DNA from: Thermoleophilum album
GTDB taxonomy: Bacteria > Actinomycetota > Thermoleophilia > Solirubrobacterales > Thermoleophilaceae
Assembly: GCF_028867705.1 (NCBI RefSeq)
Contig: NZ_CP066171.1
Coordinates: 186,001-250,000 of the forward strand
Length of the DNA: 64,000 nucleotides
Direction: 5' to 3'
The notes below the pieces were generated by a model. The model ran no database searches, had not been told where the DNA came from, and was given only the letters and a program-made list of their open reading frames with translations. Below are positions 9,307 to 20,543 of this stretch, piece by piece (the stretch's first letter is position 1; every line of letters starts with the position of its first letter). Made by a program: the position numbers and the translations under genes.

Positions 9307-9918
9307 CTACCAGCCACCGCGCACCCCCGCGCGAACCGGCAACGCCGCCGCCGAGAGCGGCTCGACCAGCGCCGGTTCCGAAGCGAGCTCGGCCTCGAGA
9401 TCCTCGAGGCCACGGCGCCGCCGGGCGAGCACCACCGCCCCGACAGCAGCGGCGAGGAGCAGCAAGCTGACAGCCTCGAACGGCAACAGGAAGCGCTCAA
9501 GCAGAAGCTCGCCGACCGCGCCCGGGCTGCCGAACCCCGGTCCGCCGCTGCCATCGCTGTCGAGCGCCGCGAGGCCCGACCCGGCGACAGCGATCGCGAG
9601 CTCCACGAACAGGGCGAGCGCGAAGAGCGGGCCGAACGTCGCCACGAGGGGCGACCGCTGGTCGCCGAGCTTCTCCTCGTCGCCGCCTACGTAGGCGACG
9701 ACGAACAGGTACATCACCATCACCGCGCCGGCGTAGACCACCACCTGCGCGGCGGCGATGAACTCGGCGCGCAACAGCAGGAACAACACCGCAAGCGCGA
9801 TCAGGTGCACGACGAGGTTGAGGACGCTGTAGAAGGGGTTGCGCGCGGCGACGACACCGAAAGCACCGGCGAGCGCGACGCAGGCAGCCAGGAAGAACAA
9901 CATCTGCTCGGCAAACAT
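9307..9918 (-). CDS. nuoJ: NADH-quinone oxidoreductase subunit J
   Basis: 203 residues with five hydrophobic helices. The conserved segment AAQVVVYAGAVMVMYLFVV contains the pi-bulge helix region of NuoJ. The ATG at 9918 was chosen because it follows GGGGAG, which overlaps the nuoI stop, and begins the homologous part. The open frame continues upstream, but that part is out-of-frame nuoI sequence. A charged C-terminal tail of ~45 residues is extra. Confidence 0.94.
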   Translation of the reverse strand: MFAEQMLFFLAACVALAGAFGVVAARNPFYSVLNLVVHLIALAVLFLLLRAEFIAAAQVVVYAGAVMVMYLFVVAYVGGDEEKLGDQRSPLVATFGPLFALALFVELAIAVAGSGLAALDSDGSGGPGFGSPGAVGELLLERFLLPFEAVSLLLLAAAVGAVVLARRRRGLEDLEAELASEPALVEPLSAAALPVRAGVRGGW

Positions 9919-9923
9919 CGCTC

Positions 9924-10457
9924 TTACTCCCCCTCGCGGCGCAGCGGTGTGTGCTCGGGCGGATCGGCGAGCAGCATCTCCTTCGTGAAGATCAGGTCCG
10001 AGCGGCTGTAGTCGGCCAGCTCGTAGTCGTTGCCCATCGTGATCGCGTCGAACGGGCAAGCGAGCTCGCAGTAGCCGCAGAAGATGCAGCGCGTCATGTT
10101 GATCTCGTAGACCGCGGCGTAGCGCTCGCCGGCCGACACCGGATTGTCCGGGTCGTTCTCGGCGGCGACGACGCGGATGCACTCCGCCGGGCAGGCAGCC
10201 GCGCAGAGCGAGCAGCCAACGCACTTCTCGAGCCCCGTGTCCTCGAAGCGGTGCAGTTTGTGGCGGCCGCGGAAACGCGGGTAGACGGGCGTCTTCTGCT
10301 CGGGGTACTGAAGCGTCACCGGGCCCTCGGCTACGCGCGCCAGAGTGGTGCGCAGACCCCGTAGCGTTGCTGCGAACACGCGCCAGGCGCCGCCGAGACC
10401 CCCCGGCTCGGGCCCGCGCTGGACTTCGATCACATCGTCTGTCGGCGGATAGGGCAT
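9924..10457 (-). CDS. nuoI: NADH-quinone oxidoreductase subunit I
   Basis: 177 residues. Peripheral-arm ferredoxin-like subunit holding two 4Fe-4S clusters (N6a and N6b). Two CxxCxxCxxxCP motifs are present, [12 protein letters not shown] and [12 protein letters not shown], separated by about 38 residues. The preceding [19 protein letters not shown] is typical. ATG at 10457 follows AGGACGCC. It begins 20 bases after the nuoH stop. Confidence 0.97.
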   Translation of the reverse strand: MPYPPTDDVIEVQRGPEPGGLGGAWRVFAATLRGLRTTLARVAEGPVTLQYPEQKTPVYPRFRGRHKLHRFEDTGLEKCVGCSLCAAACPAECIRVVAAENDPDNPVSAGERYAAVYEINMTRCIFCGYCELACPFDAITMGNDYELADYSRSDLIFTKEMLLADPPEHTPLRREGE

Positions 10458-10477
10458 GGCGTCCTGTGTTCGCTGCG

Positions 10478-11458
10478 TCAGGTGAGTGCGAGAACGAGCG
10501 CTGTGACGACCACGTTGGCGGTGGCGAGCGGCAGCAGCACCTTCCAGCCGAACGACATCAGCTGGTCGTAGCGGAGCCTCGGCAGCGTAGCCCGAACCCA
10601 GATGAAGAGGATCACAAACGCCGCCATCTTCACCACCACCCAGAGCGGTGCGAGCGCCGTCGGTCCCGGTCCGTGCCAGCCACCGAGGAAACAGGCGACG
10701 GCGACGCCGGACACCGCGATCACCTCGATGTACTCGGCCATGAAGAACGAGCCGAAGCGCATGCCGGCGTACTCGGTGTTGTAACCAGCGACGATCTCGG
10801 CATCGGCCTCGGGGAGGTCGAACGGTGCCCGCGCCGTCTCGGCAAAAGCGGCGACGAGGAAGATCAGAAAGCCGACGATCTGGGGCACGACGAACCACAT
10901 GTCGCGCTGCGCCTCGACGATGTCGACGAGCGAGAGCGACCCGGCCGTCATCGCCACCCCCACGAGCGAGAGCCCCAGCGCCACTTCGTAGGAGATCAGC
11001 TGGGCGGCGGAGCGCATCGCGCCGAGGAAGGAGTACTTCGATCCCGACGCCCAGCCACCGAGCAGGAAGGCGTAAAAGGCGAGCGAGCCGAAGGCGAAGA
11101 ACCAGAGCAGGCCAATCGGCACGTCGATGCCGTAGAGGCCGAACTCGCCGCCCCAGGCATCGAACGGACCGAACGGGATGATCGCGAGCGTCGCGACCGC
11201 ACAGGTGATCGAGATCACGGGCGCGATCGCCATCAGCCAGGGCACCGCGGTGGTCGGGGCCGACTGCTCCTTGGAGATCAGCTTGAGAACGTCGGCGAGC
11301 GGCTGCAAAAGCCCGAACGGGCCGACGCGGTTGGGGCCGAAGCGTGACTGGAACCGCCCAAGCAGCTTGCGCTCGACGAGCAGGATCAAGGGAACGACCT
11401 GGAGCACGAAGAGGAAGATCAACAGCGCCTTCGCGATTTGGACGGCGACCGTCTCCAC
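10478..11458 (-). CDS. nuoH: NADH-quinone oxidoreductase subunit H
   Basis: 326 residues, eight hydrophobic helices. Forms the quinone chamber and links it to the membrane arm. Family landmarks include [21 protein letters not shown] near the N-terminus, the [14 protein letters not shown] loop lined with acidic residues, and [15 protein letters not shown]. The GTG start at 11458 follows directly on the nuoG TAG with no spacer, so translation is probably coupled. Confidence 0.97.
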   Translation of the reverse strand: METVAVQIAKALLIFLFVLQVVPLILLVERKLLGRFQSRFGPNRVGPFGLLQPLADVLKLISKEQSAPTTAVPWLMAIAPVISITCAVATLAIIPFGPFDAWGGEFGLYGIDVPIGLLWFFAFGSLAFYAFLLGGWASGSKYSFLGAMRSAAQLISYEVALGLSLVGVAMTAGSLSLVDIVEAQRDMWFVVPQIVGFLIFLVAAFAETARAPFDLPEADAEIVAGYNTEYAGMRFGSFFMAEYIEVIAVSGVAVACFLGGWHGPGPTALAPLWVVVKMAAFVILFIWVRATLPRLRYDQLMSFGWKVLLPLATANVVVTALVLALT

Positions 11459-14107
11459 CTAGGCGACCCCCTCGACCCGCTCCACCACGCACGGCTGCGC
11501 CGCCTCGTGACCGAGCAGCGCCTCGGCTCCGTCCGCGCCGAGCCCTTCGATCAAGAACGCCCGCCCGGCCGGCACCGCGCTGCGTACGCTCGCCTCGCAG
11601 ACGAGCTCGCCGCCGGCGCTCGCGACGCGGACACGCTCGCCACTGCGCACACCGAGGCGCTGCGCGTCCGCCGGCGCGAGCGCGAGCCGTTGGCGGGGGC
11701 GCAGGAAGCGCAGCACCGGCGCGCGCACCGTCTCTTCGCACGCCCACAGCGCCGGCTGGCGTGCGACGAGCAAGCGACCACTCGCGTCGCCGTTGGGAGC
11801 GGCGGCGACTGCGGCGTCGTCGCCCGGGGCGGTGGATCCTGCTGCTGCTGCTGCTGCTGCACGCGGCGCGCTCGCTGCTGCCTCGGTCTCTTGCCAGCGC
11901 ACTCCCTTGCCGCCGATTCGCCCGGCGTCGAGACCGGCGTAGAAAGGCACCGCGCCGGCGACCAGCTCGGTCACCTGGCTCGACGCGAAGACCTCGTCGA
12001 ACCGACCGCCGAGGCGCGCACCGAGCTGGACGAGGGCGAGGAACCCTGGCCGCACGTCGTCGGCGCGGGCGATCACCTGGCGGAGCCGCTGCAGGCGCCC
12101 GTCGGGGTGCGTGACGGTGCCGTCCTTTTCGGCGTAGACCTCGGCGGGAAAGACGACCTGGGCGAAGCGCTCGACGGTCTCGGTGCGGAAGCGCGCGAAC
12201 GCGATCGTCGCGGCGGAGCGGGCCGCGAGCGCGCGCTCCCACGCCGCGCGGTCGCTTGCGCCGGTCAGCGGATCGCAGTCGTAGAGCAGCAGGCCGCCGA
12301 CTTCGCCGCTTGCGAGCGCGGCGGGTAGCTCGCTCCACGCCTTTCCTGCCGGAGCGTCGGCGAGGCCCGGGCCGATCCCGGGCAGACAACCGACCTCGCG
12401 CAGACCGCGACCGTTCGCGCCAAACGGAACTTCGATCAGACCGGCGCTCTCGCGCTCGCGCACACCGAGCCGCTCGAGGAGGGCGAGCAGCGCGCTGCGT
12501 GCCGCACGCTCGCGCCCGCCGGCGACGAGGCCACGCTCGCCGACGATTACAACGACGTCACGCGCTTCAGCGAGCAGCGCCGCCGCCGAAGCGAGCGCGG
12601 CGGCCGCGTCCTCGCCGCCGTCGGGGTGCGCACCTGCGGGTGGATCGAGCGGACGCGCGGCGGCGCCGTCGAAGCGCACGTCGAGCGGGGGGCCGGGATG
12701 CACGCCGCGCACCAGTCCGGCACGGTTCGCCACTTCCCGCAGCGCGCTCGCGTCGCCGGCGCCGGCGGTGTCGAGCGCGGCGTTCAAGGCAGCGAGCGCT
12801 TCGGCGCCGTAGCCCGGTAGATAGCGCAACGCGACCCGCGCGAGGCTGTCGAGCCGCGACGGCGTCGGGGTGAGGGTCACGAGTAGGGCGCCGTTGCGCC
12901 GCACCGCCTTGCGGATCCGCAGATCGAGGCTCGCCATCTCGTCGACCGGCTCGCAGCCGACGACGACGATTGCGTCGGCGTGGTCGATGTCGCTGACCGC
13001 CGCAGCGAGCGCCGGGTCGGCACAGGCGCGCAGCAGCTCGGCGTCGGGAGCTTCAGCCGGGCGCGAGTCGACACTGCCCGATCCGAGCACCTCGCGGATC
13101 AGGCGCTGAACCAAGAAGCCTTCCTCGTTGCTGGCCGACCCACCCACCAGCGCCGCCGCGCTCGCACCAGCGCGAGCGAGGATCTGTGTCGCCGCGGCGA
13201 GCGCCCGCTCCCACGAGGTTTCGACGAGGCTCGTCCCCTCGCGCACCAGCGGCCGAGTGATCCGCTCGCGGCTGTGGAACGCCTGGTAGCCGAAGCGGCC
13301 GCGATCGCACAGCCAGCCGTCGTCGACGCCGGCGTTGTCGCGCGCGAGCACGCGCAGCACACGACGGTCGTCGCGGATCGTGAGGCTTACGTTGCACTGG
13401 CTCGGGCAGAGCGTGCACACCGTGCCGCCCTGCTCGACGTCCCACGGGCGTGCGCGGAACCTGTAAGGGATCGAGGTCAGCGCTCCCACCGGGCAGAGCT
13501 CGATGATGTTGCCGCTGAACGGCGCCACGTAGGGGGCGCCGTCGGCGGTGCCGACGAAGGTGCGGTCGCCGCGCTCGAGGAAGACGAGCTGGTGGTCTTC
13601 CGATATCTCCTGCGAGAAGCGCACGCAGCGGTAACAGAGGATGCAGCGCTCGCGGTCGATCGCGATCAGCGGCGAGAGCTCAATCGGTTTTTTGAAGTGG
13701 CGCTTCGGTTCGGTGAAGCGCGATGCCCCCGGCCCCCAGCCGTAGGAGATGTCCTGGAGCGGGCACTCGCCGCCTTTGTCGCAAACCGGGCAGTCGAGCG
13801 GGTGGTTGGCGAGCAGGAACTCGACGACCGCGTTCTGCGCCTGCTTGACCTCGGGCGAGACGGTCGTCACGACCATCCCCTCTTTGACCGGGGTCGAACA
13901 GGCGGTCTGCAGTTTCGGCATGCCCTCGATCTGGACGAGGCACATGCGGCAGGCGCCCACCGGCTGGCCGAGCTTCGGCTCGTAACAGAAGTAGGGGATC
14001 TCGACGTCGCCCATGCGGGCGGCGTCGACGAGCATCGTGCCCTCAGGGGCGCGCACCTCGCGCCCGTCGATCTCGAAGGTGATCAGCCGTTTCTCGGGCC
14101 GTGCCAT
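11459..14107 (-). CDS. nuoG: NADH-quinone oxidoreductase subunit G
   Basis: 882 residues. Largest peripheral-arm subunit and Fe-S electron wire. In order: 2Fe-2S ligands ([21 protein letters not shown]), the [18 protein letters not shown] loop, 4Fe-4S ligands ([15 protein letters not shown]), and an extra CTLCPSQC...WLCDRG site matching the off-path N7 cluster of E. coli/Thermus. A molybdopterin-oxidoreductase-like domain fills the rest. Residues around 755-775 form an Ala/Pro-rich linker encoded partly by a (CTG)n tract near 11839-11860. The ATG at 14107 starts just before [14 protein letters not shown], four bases after the nuoF stop. Confidence 0.96.
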   Translation of the reverse strand: MARPEKRLITFEIDGREVRAPEGTMLVDAARMGDVEIPYFCYEPKLGQPVGACRMCLVQIEGMPKLQTACSTPVKEGMVVTTVSPEVKQAQNAVVEFLLANHPLDCPVCDKGGECPLQDISYGWGPGASRFTEPKRHFKKPIELSPLIAIDRERCILCYRCVRFSQEISEDHQLVFLERGDRTFVGTADGAPYVAPFSGNIIELCPVGALTSIPYRFRARPWDVEQGGTVCTLCPSQCNVSLTIRDDRRVLRVLARDNAGVDDGWLCDRGRFGYQAFHSRERITRPLVREGTSLVETSWERALAAATQILARAGASAAALVGGSASNEEGFLVQRLIREVLGSGSVDSRPAEAPDAELLRACADPALAAAVSDIDHADAIVVVGCEPVDEMASLDLRIRKAVRRNGALLVTLTPTPSRLDSLARVALRYLPGYGAEALAALNAALDTAGAGDASALREVANRAGLVRGVHPGPPLDVRFDGAAARPLDPPAGAHPDGGEDAAAALASAAALLAEARDVVVIVGERGLVAGGRERAARSALLALLERLGVRERESAGLIEVPFGANGRGLREVGCLPGIGPGLADAPAGKAWSELPAALASGEVGGLLLYDCDPLTGASDRAAWERALAARSAATIAFARFRTETVERFAQVVFPAEVYAEKDGTVTHPDGRLQRLRQVIARADDVRPGFLALVQLGARLGGRFDEVFASSQVTELVAGAVPFYAGLDAGRIGGKGVRWQETEAAASAPRAAAAAAAGSTAPGDDAAVAAAPNGDASGRLLVARQPALWACEETVRAPVLRFLRPRQRLALAPADAQRLGVRSGERVRVASAGGELVCEASVRSAVPAGRAFLIEGLGADGAEALLGHEAAQPCVVERVEGVA

Positions 14108-14111
14108 CGCG

Positions 14112-15460
<1,349 letters not shown>

Positions 15461-15464
<4 letters not shown>

Positions 15465-16177
15465 TCCGGCACCTCCCCTGCGACTCCGCCGGCGGGGTGC
15501 ACGTGGGGACGCACGCGCTCCGCCGGCAGCGGGTGCTCTTCGCCCCGCTGCCACGGCAGCTGGTAGTCGGGGTCGCCGAGCGCACGGCCGGGGAGCGGTG
15601 TATCGCCGTTGCGTAGCGCGGTGACGATCGCCTCGGCGTCGCTCGTCGACAGCGGCCCGACATAGCGGCCGTCGATCGAGGCCATCGGTGCCATGTCGCA
15701 AGCGCCGAGGCACTCGAACTCGCGGATCTCGCAGTCCTCGAGCCCTTGCTCGCGAGCCGCCCGAACTAGCGCCTCGTAGACCGCCCGGGCGTTGCGCAGG
15801 TGGCAGGAGACGCTCGTGCAGACGTAGACGTAGCGGCGCCCGCTTGGCTGCGTTCGCAGCATGTCGTAGAAGGTGGCCACGGCCGCCAGGTAGGCAGGCG
15901 TCACCTGCATCACGCACGCGACCTCGACGAGCGCCTGCGGCGAGCACCAGCCGTAGCGCCTTTGCGCGGCCCCGAGCGCTGGTAGCGCCGCCGAGTGACG
16001 GTCGGGGTAGCGGCTGATGATCTCCTCGATCTCGGCGCGCAGATCGTCGGGCACCGCCACCTCGGCGGGATCGGGAACGACGTAGGGGTCGCGGTCAGCG
16101 GTCGCTGCAGCCCAGCCGGGAGGCAGCGCGGCGCTCCCGATACGCGGTTCGCGCTCCGGTCCGGCGAGGAAGGTCAC
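15461..16177 (-). CDS. nuoE: NADH-quinone oxidoreductase subunit E
   Basis: 238 residues. Thioredoxin-fold subunit carrying the 2Fe-2S cluster N1a. The four ligands are visible as CTSVSC and, about 35 residues later, CLGACD. Starts at GTG 16177, overlapping the nuoD TGA (GTGA). The first ~40 residues are not conserved. The C-terminal ~45 residues, rich in His, Pro and Arg, form an unusual tail beyond the ferredoxin fold. Confidence 0.95.
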
Positions 16178-17439
16178 CGGTCGATACCTCCGAGGATCGG
16201 GTCGAGCATCGCCACGCACGCGATCAGGTCGGCGATCAGCCCGCCGCGCGCCATGTCGGGCAGCGCCTGGAGGTTGACGAAGCTCGGGTCGCGCATGTGC
16301 ACGCGAGCAGGTTTCGCCGACCCGTCGGCGACGACGAAGCAACCGAGCTCGCCGCGCGGCGACTCGATCGCCGCGTAAACCTCGCCGGGCGGCACCCGGA
16401 ACCCCTCGGTCACGAGCTTGAAGTGGTGGATCAGCGCCTCCATCGAGGTCGCCAGCTCGTGGCGGGGCGGGAGCGCGACCTTGCGGTTCTCGGTGATGTG
16501 CGGACCCTCGGGCAGGCCGTCGAGCGCCTGCTCGATGATCTTCAGCGACTCGCGCATCTCGGCGACGCGCACGCGGTAGCGGTCGTAGTTGTCGCCGACA
16601 GTGCCAACCGGGATCTTGAAGTCGAAGTGGTCGTACGACGAGTACGGCATCGCCTTGCGCAGATCCCAGGGAACCCCGGCGGCGCGCAACAGCGGACCGG
16701 TTACCCCCAGTGCAAGCAGCCGCTCGGCCGGTACCTCGCCCGTGTGTTTGAGCCGCTGCAGCCAGATCTCGTTGCGGTCGAGCAGCGCCTCGTACTGGTC
16801 GAGACGGGCGGGGAGCAGCGCGCAGAAGTCGCGGCACTTGCGTTCGAAACCTGGCGGGATGTCTTCGACGACACCGCCGATCTGGAAGTAACGGGTGTGC
16901 ATGCGCTGCCCCGAGGACATCTCGAAGAGATCCATCACGTGCTCGCGGTCGCGCAATCCCCACCACAGCATCGTGATCGCGCCGATGTCGAGCGCTGCCG
17001 TGGCGAGCCAGAAGAGGTGGCTGGCGATGCGGTTGAGCTCGAGGTGGATGACGCGCAAGTACTGGGCGCGCGGCGGTACCTCAATCTCGAGCAGCCGCTC
17101 GACGGCCGTGCAGTAGGCCATCGCGTTGAAGTAGTAGGAGAGGTAATCCATCCGTTCCACGAACGGGATCACCTTCCAGTACTGCTGCTGCTCACAGCTC
17201 TTCTCGATGCCGGTGTGGACGTAGCCGACGATCGGCACCACGTCGCGCACGACCTCGCCTTCGAGCGTGCAGAGCAGGCGCAGAACACCGTGCGTGGCCG
17301 GGTGGTGGGGCCCGATGTTGATCGTCAAAAGTTCCGAGTGCAGGTCCCCTTGCGGCTCGATCCGCTCGAGCGTGACCGAGCGTTCGCGCTCGCGGTAGGG
17401 GATCGCCGTGGGACTGCCGTTGCGGGCGCCGTCACTCAT
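16174..17439 (-). CDS. nuoD: NADH-quinone oxidoreductase subunit D
   Basis: 421 residues. The 49-kDa-type subunit that forms the quinone-binding site together with NuoB. Diagnostic segments are NIGPHHPATHGVLRL (quinone-ligand histidine region), GYVHTGIEKSCE, RMDYLSYYFN and a C-terminal DPILGGIDR. NuoD is separate from NuoC, unlike the fused form in enterobacteria. ATG at 17439; overlaps nuoC by 8 bases. Confidence 0.97.
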   Translation of the reverse strand: MSDGARNGSPTAIPYRERERSVTLERIEPQGDLHSELLTINIGPHHPATHGVLRLLCTLEGEVVRDVVPIVGYVHTGIEKSCEQQQYWKVIPFVERMDYLSYYFNAMAYCTAVERLLEIEVPPRAQYLRVIHLELNRIASHLFWLATAALDIGAITMLWWGLRDREHVMDLFEMSSGQRMHTRYFQIGGVVEDIPPGFERKCRDFCALLPARLDQYEALLDRNEIWLQRLKHTGEVPAERLLALGVTGPLLRAAGVPWDLRKAMPYSSYDHFDFKIPVGTVGDNYDRYRVRVAEMRESLKIIEQALDGLPEGPHITENRKVALPPRHELATSMEALIHHFKLVTEGFRVPPGEVYAAIESPRGELGCFVVADGSAKPARVHMRDPSFVNLQALPDMARGGLIADLIACVAMLDPILGGIDR

Positions 17440-17953
17440 ACCAGCGCGCCACCTCGCGCTCGTTGAAGGTGAACAGAACGGGTTCGCCGCCGACCGGGAA
17501 GTCGCGGCGCTGGGGGTGCCCCTCGTAGTCCTCGGGCATGAGGATGCGCCGCAGGTCCGGGTGGCCGTCGAAGACCACGCCGAACATGTCGTAGACCTCG
17601 CGCTCCTGGAAGTTCGCGCCTGGGAAGAGGTCGACGACCGACGGCAGGTGCGGATCGTCGGTCGACACGCGCGTTTTCACGCACAGCCGGTCGCAGCGCT
17701 CGAACGACAGCAACATGTAGTGCACGCCGAGCCGCGGCTCGTGCGGGTAGTAGTCACAGCCGTGGAGGCTCGTGAGCAGCGGCCACGGCTCCGGGTCGGC
17801 GTCGCGTAGGTAGGCGAGCACGTCGCGCACGCTGGCCGGTGCGATCTCGAGTGTCGCTTGGCCGTGGGCGTGAAGCGTCGCGCGCACCGCGTCGTCACTC
17901 ACGTTTTCGCGCACGCGCTGGGCGAGCAGCTCGAGGCCGGTGGCGTCAGGCAC
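17432..17953 (-). CDS. nuoC: NADH-quinone oxidoreductase subunit C
   Basis: 173 residues from the GTG at 17953. The 30-kDa-type subunit contains the signature [37 protein letters not shown] prefer this GTG because GGGGAGG (17962-17968) lies eight bases upstream. Another in-frame GTG at 17962 sits inside that Shine-Dalgarno and is unlikely. Overlaps the nuoB end by 8 bases. Confidence 0.95.
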   Translation of the reverse strand: MPDATGLELLAQRVRENVSDDAVRATLHAHGQATLEIAPASVRDVLAYLRDADPEPWPLLTSLHGCDYYPHEPRLGVHYMLLSFERCDRLCVKTRVSTDDPHLPSVVDLFPGANFQEREVYDMFGVVFDGHPDLRRILMPEDYEGHPQRRDFPVGGEPVLFTFNEREVARWYE

Positions 17954-18638
17954 CTTGCGCACCTCCCCGCGGCTCGCTGCTCACCGCACGCTCGCCGTCG
18001 CCGCGCGCCGCACGCTCGACGTCGAACAGGTCGCGCGGCTCCTCACTCCCGCGGGCGCGGTAGCGCTCGCGCCACCCAAGCGACGGGTCGCCAGCGATCT
18101 TCTCTTGCAGCTTCAAGATCGCGTAGTTGAGCGCCTCGGGACGCGGCGGGCAGCCGGGGACGTAGACGTCGATCGGCAGGAAGCGGTCGGCGCCAGCGAC
18201 GAGCGCGTAGTTGTTGAACATCCCGGCGCTCGAGGCGCACGCGCCCATCGAGATCACCCACTTTGGCTCGAGCATCTGGTCGTAGATGCGCCGAACGATC
18301 GGCGCCATCTTGATCGACACGCGGCCCGAGAGGATCAGCAGGTCGGCTTGCCGCGGCGAGAAACGGATCACCTCGGCGCCGAAGCGGGCGAGGTCGTTGC
18401 GCGGCGAGCCGATGATCGAGATCATCTCCATCGCGCAGCAGGCGAGGCCGAAACCGAGCGGCCAGATGGCGTTGCGACGCGCCCAGCGCAGCGCCTCATC
18501 GAAGCGCGTAGTGAGCACCCGCTCTTCGACGAACTGTTCGAGATCGCGGCCCTCCAGCTGGCCGCGCAGCAACTGCTTGGCGCGGAGCTGGCGCTCGCGC
18601 ACGTCGCCCGCGCCGAGGAACTCGCGCCTCACTTCCAT
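17946..18638 (-). CDS. nuoB: NADH-quinone oxidoreductase subunit B
   Basis: 230 residues. Holds cluster N2, the last electron donor to quinone. The tandem cysteines appear in [10 protein letters not shown], with the remaining ligands in [11 protein letters not shown] and [11 protein letters not shown]. The protein is longer than usual at both ends: about 50 residues before the core and a ~40-residue charged tail. ATG at 18638; overlaps nuoA by 10 bases. Confidence 0.96.
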   Translation of the reverse strand: MEVRREFLGAGDVRERQLRAKQLLRGQLEGRDLEQFVEERVLTTRFDEALRWARRNAIWPLGFGLACCAMEMISIIGSPRNDLARFGAEVIRFSPRQADLLILSGRVSIKMAPIVRRIYDQMLEPKWVISMGACASSAGMFNNYALVAGADRFLPIDVYVPGCPPRPEALNYAILKLQEKIAGDPSLGWRERYRARGSEEPRDLFDVERAARGDGERAVSSEPRGGAQGA

Positions 18639-18985
18639 TCCAGCGCCCCCCGCCGCCACACGTGCACCAACGCCACGAGCAGCAGCGCCACGAAGATGAG
18701 GGTCTCGACGAGCGCGAAGGTGCCGAAAGCGTCGAGCTTGACGGCGATCGGGTAGAGGAAGATCACCTCGACGTCGAAGAGGATGAACAGCATCGCAACG
18801 AGGTAGAAGCTGATCCCGAAGCGGAAGCTGCGGCGCACGTCGGACGGCAGGCCGCACTCGTAGGGGTCGCGCTTGCGGGGGTTGGGGCGGCGCGGGCCGA
18901 GCAAGCCGTTGAGGAGCGTGAACAGGGTGCCTACCCCTGCCCCCAGCAGAATGAAGACGAGACCCGGTAGATAGCTTCTCAGCAT
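18629..18985 (-). CDS. nuoA: NADH-quinone oxidoreductase subunit A
   Basis: 118 residues, three transmembrane helices; first gene of the nuo operon. [42 protein letters not shown] contains the conserved Cys loop and the FDVE acidic motif (quoted in parts: [24 protein letters not shown]). ATG at 18985 is directly preceded by GGAGG with no spacer, which is unusual. A TATGTA box about 45 bases upstream could be the operon promoter. Confidence 0.94.
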   Translation of the reverse strand: MLRSYLPGLVFILLGAGVGTLFTLLNGLLGPRRPNPRKRDPYECGLPSDVRRSFRFGISFYLVAMLFILFDVEVIFLYPIAVKLDAFGTFALVETLIFVALLLVALVHVWRRGALEWK

Positions 18986-19048
18986 CCTCCGGACTGCAGG
19001 TATATCGCCGCTTGTGCGTACCTGCTACATAGTGCGAAAGGGCGCATT

Positions 19049-19489
19049 CTGAACGAGGTCCACGCCTATCTCGGTATCGCCGTTCTGGTCGCCAACGCCG
19101 TCGCCGCAGCGACGGGGGCGCTCACCTGGTTCGCGCGCCGGCCGGGCGTGGTGTTCTGGCCGCTTTTGCGCGTCGCCCAAGCGGCCGTGGCGCTACAGGC
19201 ACTGCTGGGCATGGTGCTGCTTGCCCAAGGCCACCGTCCCGCCGACGATCTCCACGTCCTCTACGGCATCGCGGCGCTGGTGGTGAACCTGGTCGCCGAG
19301 GGGATGCGCGCCGGCGTCGCGCAGCGCGAGCTGGCCGAGCTCGGTGACGAGTTCGTGCTCGACGATCTCCCCGAAGACGAGCAGCTGGCGCTCGCCCGCC
19401 GCATCGCTCGCGGCGAGCTGGGGGTGATGACGATCGCGACGCTGCTTGTTTTGACGCTTGTGCTGCGCGCCTGGCAGACCGGCGGTTGA
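19049..19489 (+). CDS. Small four-helix membrane protein of unknown function
   Basis: The homologous-looking frame starts well before the first ATG/GTG/TTG codon. From CTG 19049 it reads [20 protein letters not shown] and then continues into the GTG 19148 region, giving 146 residues with four hydrophobic segments. AAAGGG at 19037-19042 lies six bases before the CTG, which supports this rare start; ATT at 19046 is the other option. It is divergent from nuoA, with 63 bases between. I do not recognise the family. Location next to complex I suggests a respiratory or membrane role, but this is only context. Confidence 0.6.
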   Translation: MNEVHAYLGIAVLVANAVAAATGALTWFARRPGVVFWPLLRVAQAAVALQALLGMVLLAQGHRPADDLHVLYGIAALVVNLVAEGMRAGVAQRELAELGDEFVLDDLPEDEQLALARRIARGELGVMTIATLLVLTLVLRAWQTGG

Positions 19490-19501
19490 GGGCCGCCGGC
19501 C

Positions 19502-19528
19502 GCGCGGCGGCGTGAACCGCCGCTGCGC
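19502..19528. terminator. Possible terminator hairpin after the four-helix membrane protein
   Basis: CGGCGG (19505-19510) pairs with CCGCCG (19517-19522) around CGTGAA, and flanking GCG/CGC bases extend it. It lies between two convergent genes. No T-run follows. Confidence 0.35.
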
Positions 19529-19576
19529 GAGCGCGGGAGGAGGTGCTCGGTGCTGCGCGCCGCGTCCGCGAAGCCG

Positions 19577-20038
19577 CTAGCGCCGGGCGACGACGAGGGT
19601 GCCGCGCATCCCCAACTTTTCGTGGTCGCCGATGCTGCAGTAGTAGACGTAGCGCCCCGGCGACAGCGTGAAGGTCGCGCTGCGCGTACCGCTGGTGAAC
19701 GCGGGGGTGCCGCCTAGGTCGCGCCCCCTGCCGTCGCGCAGCCGCAGGTCGTGCGGCAACGACCCGGCATCGCGCACCACGAAACGTACGCGCCCCGGTC
19801 CCGTGACCGTGATCCGCGCCGGCGAAAAGCCGTACTCGCGCGCGGTGACGCGCACCGAGCCGCCGGGGGCGATCCGCGCCTCGCCCTTGCCGCCGCGTTC
19901 GACGTTGCCGCAACCGGCAGCAGTTGCGAGTAGCGCTATGGCTGCGGCTCGCGACGCCACCTGCAGGGCCCGCCGCTGGGCGCGCCCGCGCTCGCCCGAG
20001 CGGCGGAACGGAAGGGCGCTTGTCGGATCGAAGGCCAC
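19577..20038 (-). CDS. Cupredoxin (plastocyanin-like) lipoprotein
   Basis: 153 residues from GTG 20038. The N-terminus has basic residues, a hydrophobic stretch AAAIALLATAAGC and a probable lipobox cysteine. The mature domain has a complete type 1 copper site: His in SLPHDL, then Cys, His and Met in CSIGDHEKLGM (Cx4Hx4M). Such proteins carry electrons or bind copper outside the membrane. It is divergent from a cytochrome c gene 66 bases away, so the two may be co-regulated electron carriers. The start is uncertain; a later GTG just before the hydrophobic segment is possible. Confidence 0.8.
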   Translation of the reverse strand: MAFDPTSALPFRRSGERGRAQRRALQVASRAAAIALLATAAGCGNVERGGKGEARIAPGGSVRVTAREYGFSPARITVTGPGRVRFVVRDAGSLPHDLRLRDGRGRDLGGTPAFTSGTRSATFTLSPGRYVYYCSIGDHEKLGMRGTLVVARR

Positions 20039-20090
20039 GACGAAAATACGGGCGGGTGAAGGGACGACGGTGCTGTGGCGGCGGCCGGGA

Positions 20091-20096
20091 TAATAT
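20091..20096 (+). promoter_or_regulatory. Predicted -10 box (TAATAT) of the cytochrome c gene
   Basis: TAATAT ends 8 bases before the GTG start at 20105. The overlapping GATAAT at 20089-20094 is an alternative -10. No Shine-Dalgarno lies between, so transcription would begin at or very near the start codon. Confidence 0.45.
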
Positions 20097-20104
20097 GCCG
20101 CCGC

Positions 20105-20539
20105 GTGATCAGCCTCTCTTCCAGACGGCGTTTCCCAGCTAGCCGCTGCAAGGTCGCTGCGCTGGTTGCGATCGGTGCGGCGGTCGTCGCCTCCGGCTGC
20201 GGCGGCAAGATCACCGTCACCAAGACCGACACCAGCGTCCGCCGGGGGGCCGAGATCTTCTACGAGCGCTGCAGCGGTTGCCACTCGATCTCGGCGGCCA
20301 ACGCTTACGGCTCCAAGCCGGCCGGTCAGCTCGAACCGGGGGAGCGCACCAACGGGCCCGATTTCAACGTGCGTCGCGTGCGCCGCGACGACGTTCTTTT
20401 CGCCATCCGCAACGGCGGTTTCTCGGGGCAGATCATGCCCGCCAACATCGTCGTCGGCCGCGACGCCGAGCTCGTCGCCGACTTCCTCGCGACCTGCTCC
20501 GGCCGGCGCAACCGGTCGATCTGCGAAGCCGAGAAGTAG
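20105..20539 (+). CDS. Monoheme cytochrome c lipoprotein
   Basis: 144 residues from GTG 20105. Basic N-terminus, hydrophobic segment VAALVAIGAAVVASGC with a lipobox-like end, then one CSGCH heme-binding motif and a distal methionine in GQIMP. Membrane-anchored cytochromes of this type pass electrons to terminal oxidases on the outer face. The gene ends 4 bases before the serS start. No Shine-Dalgarno is present and the -10 box sits close by, so the transcript may be leaderless. Confidence 0.88.
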   Translation: MISLSSRRRFPASRCKVAALVAIGAAVVASGCGGKITVTKTDTSVRRGAEIFYERCSGCHSISAANAYGSKPAGQLEPGERTNGPDFNVRRVRRDDVLFAIRNGGFSGQIMPANIVVGRDAELVADFLATCSGRRNRSICEAEK

Positions 20540-20543
20540 AGCC

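Noticed and set aside
11839-11860. (CTG)n trinucleotide run in nuoG
   Set aside because: It is only a short poly-alanine linker stretch in a coding region, not a distinct repeat element.
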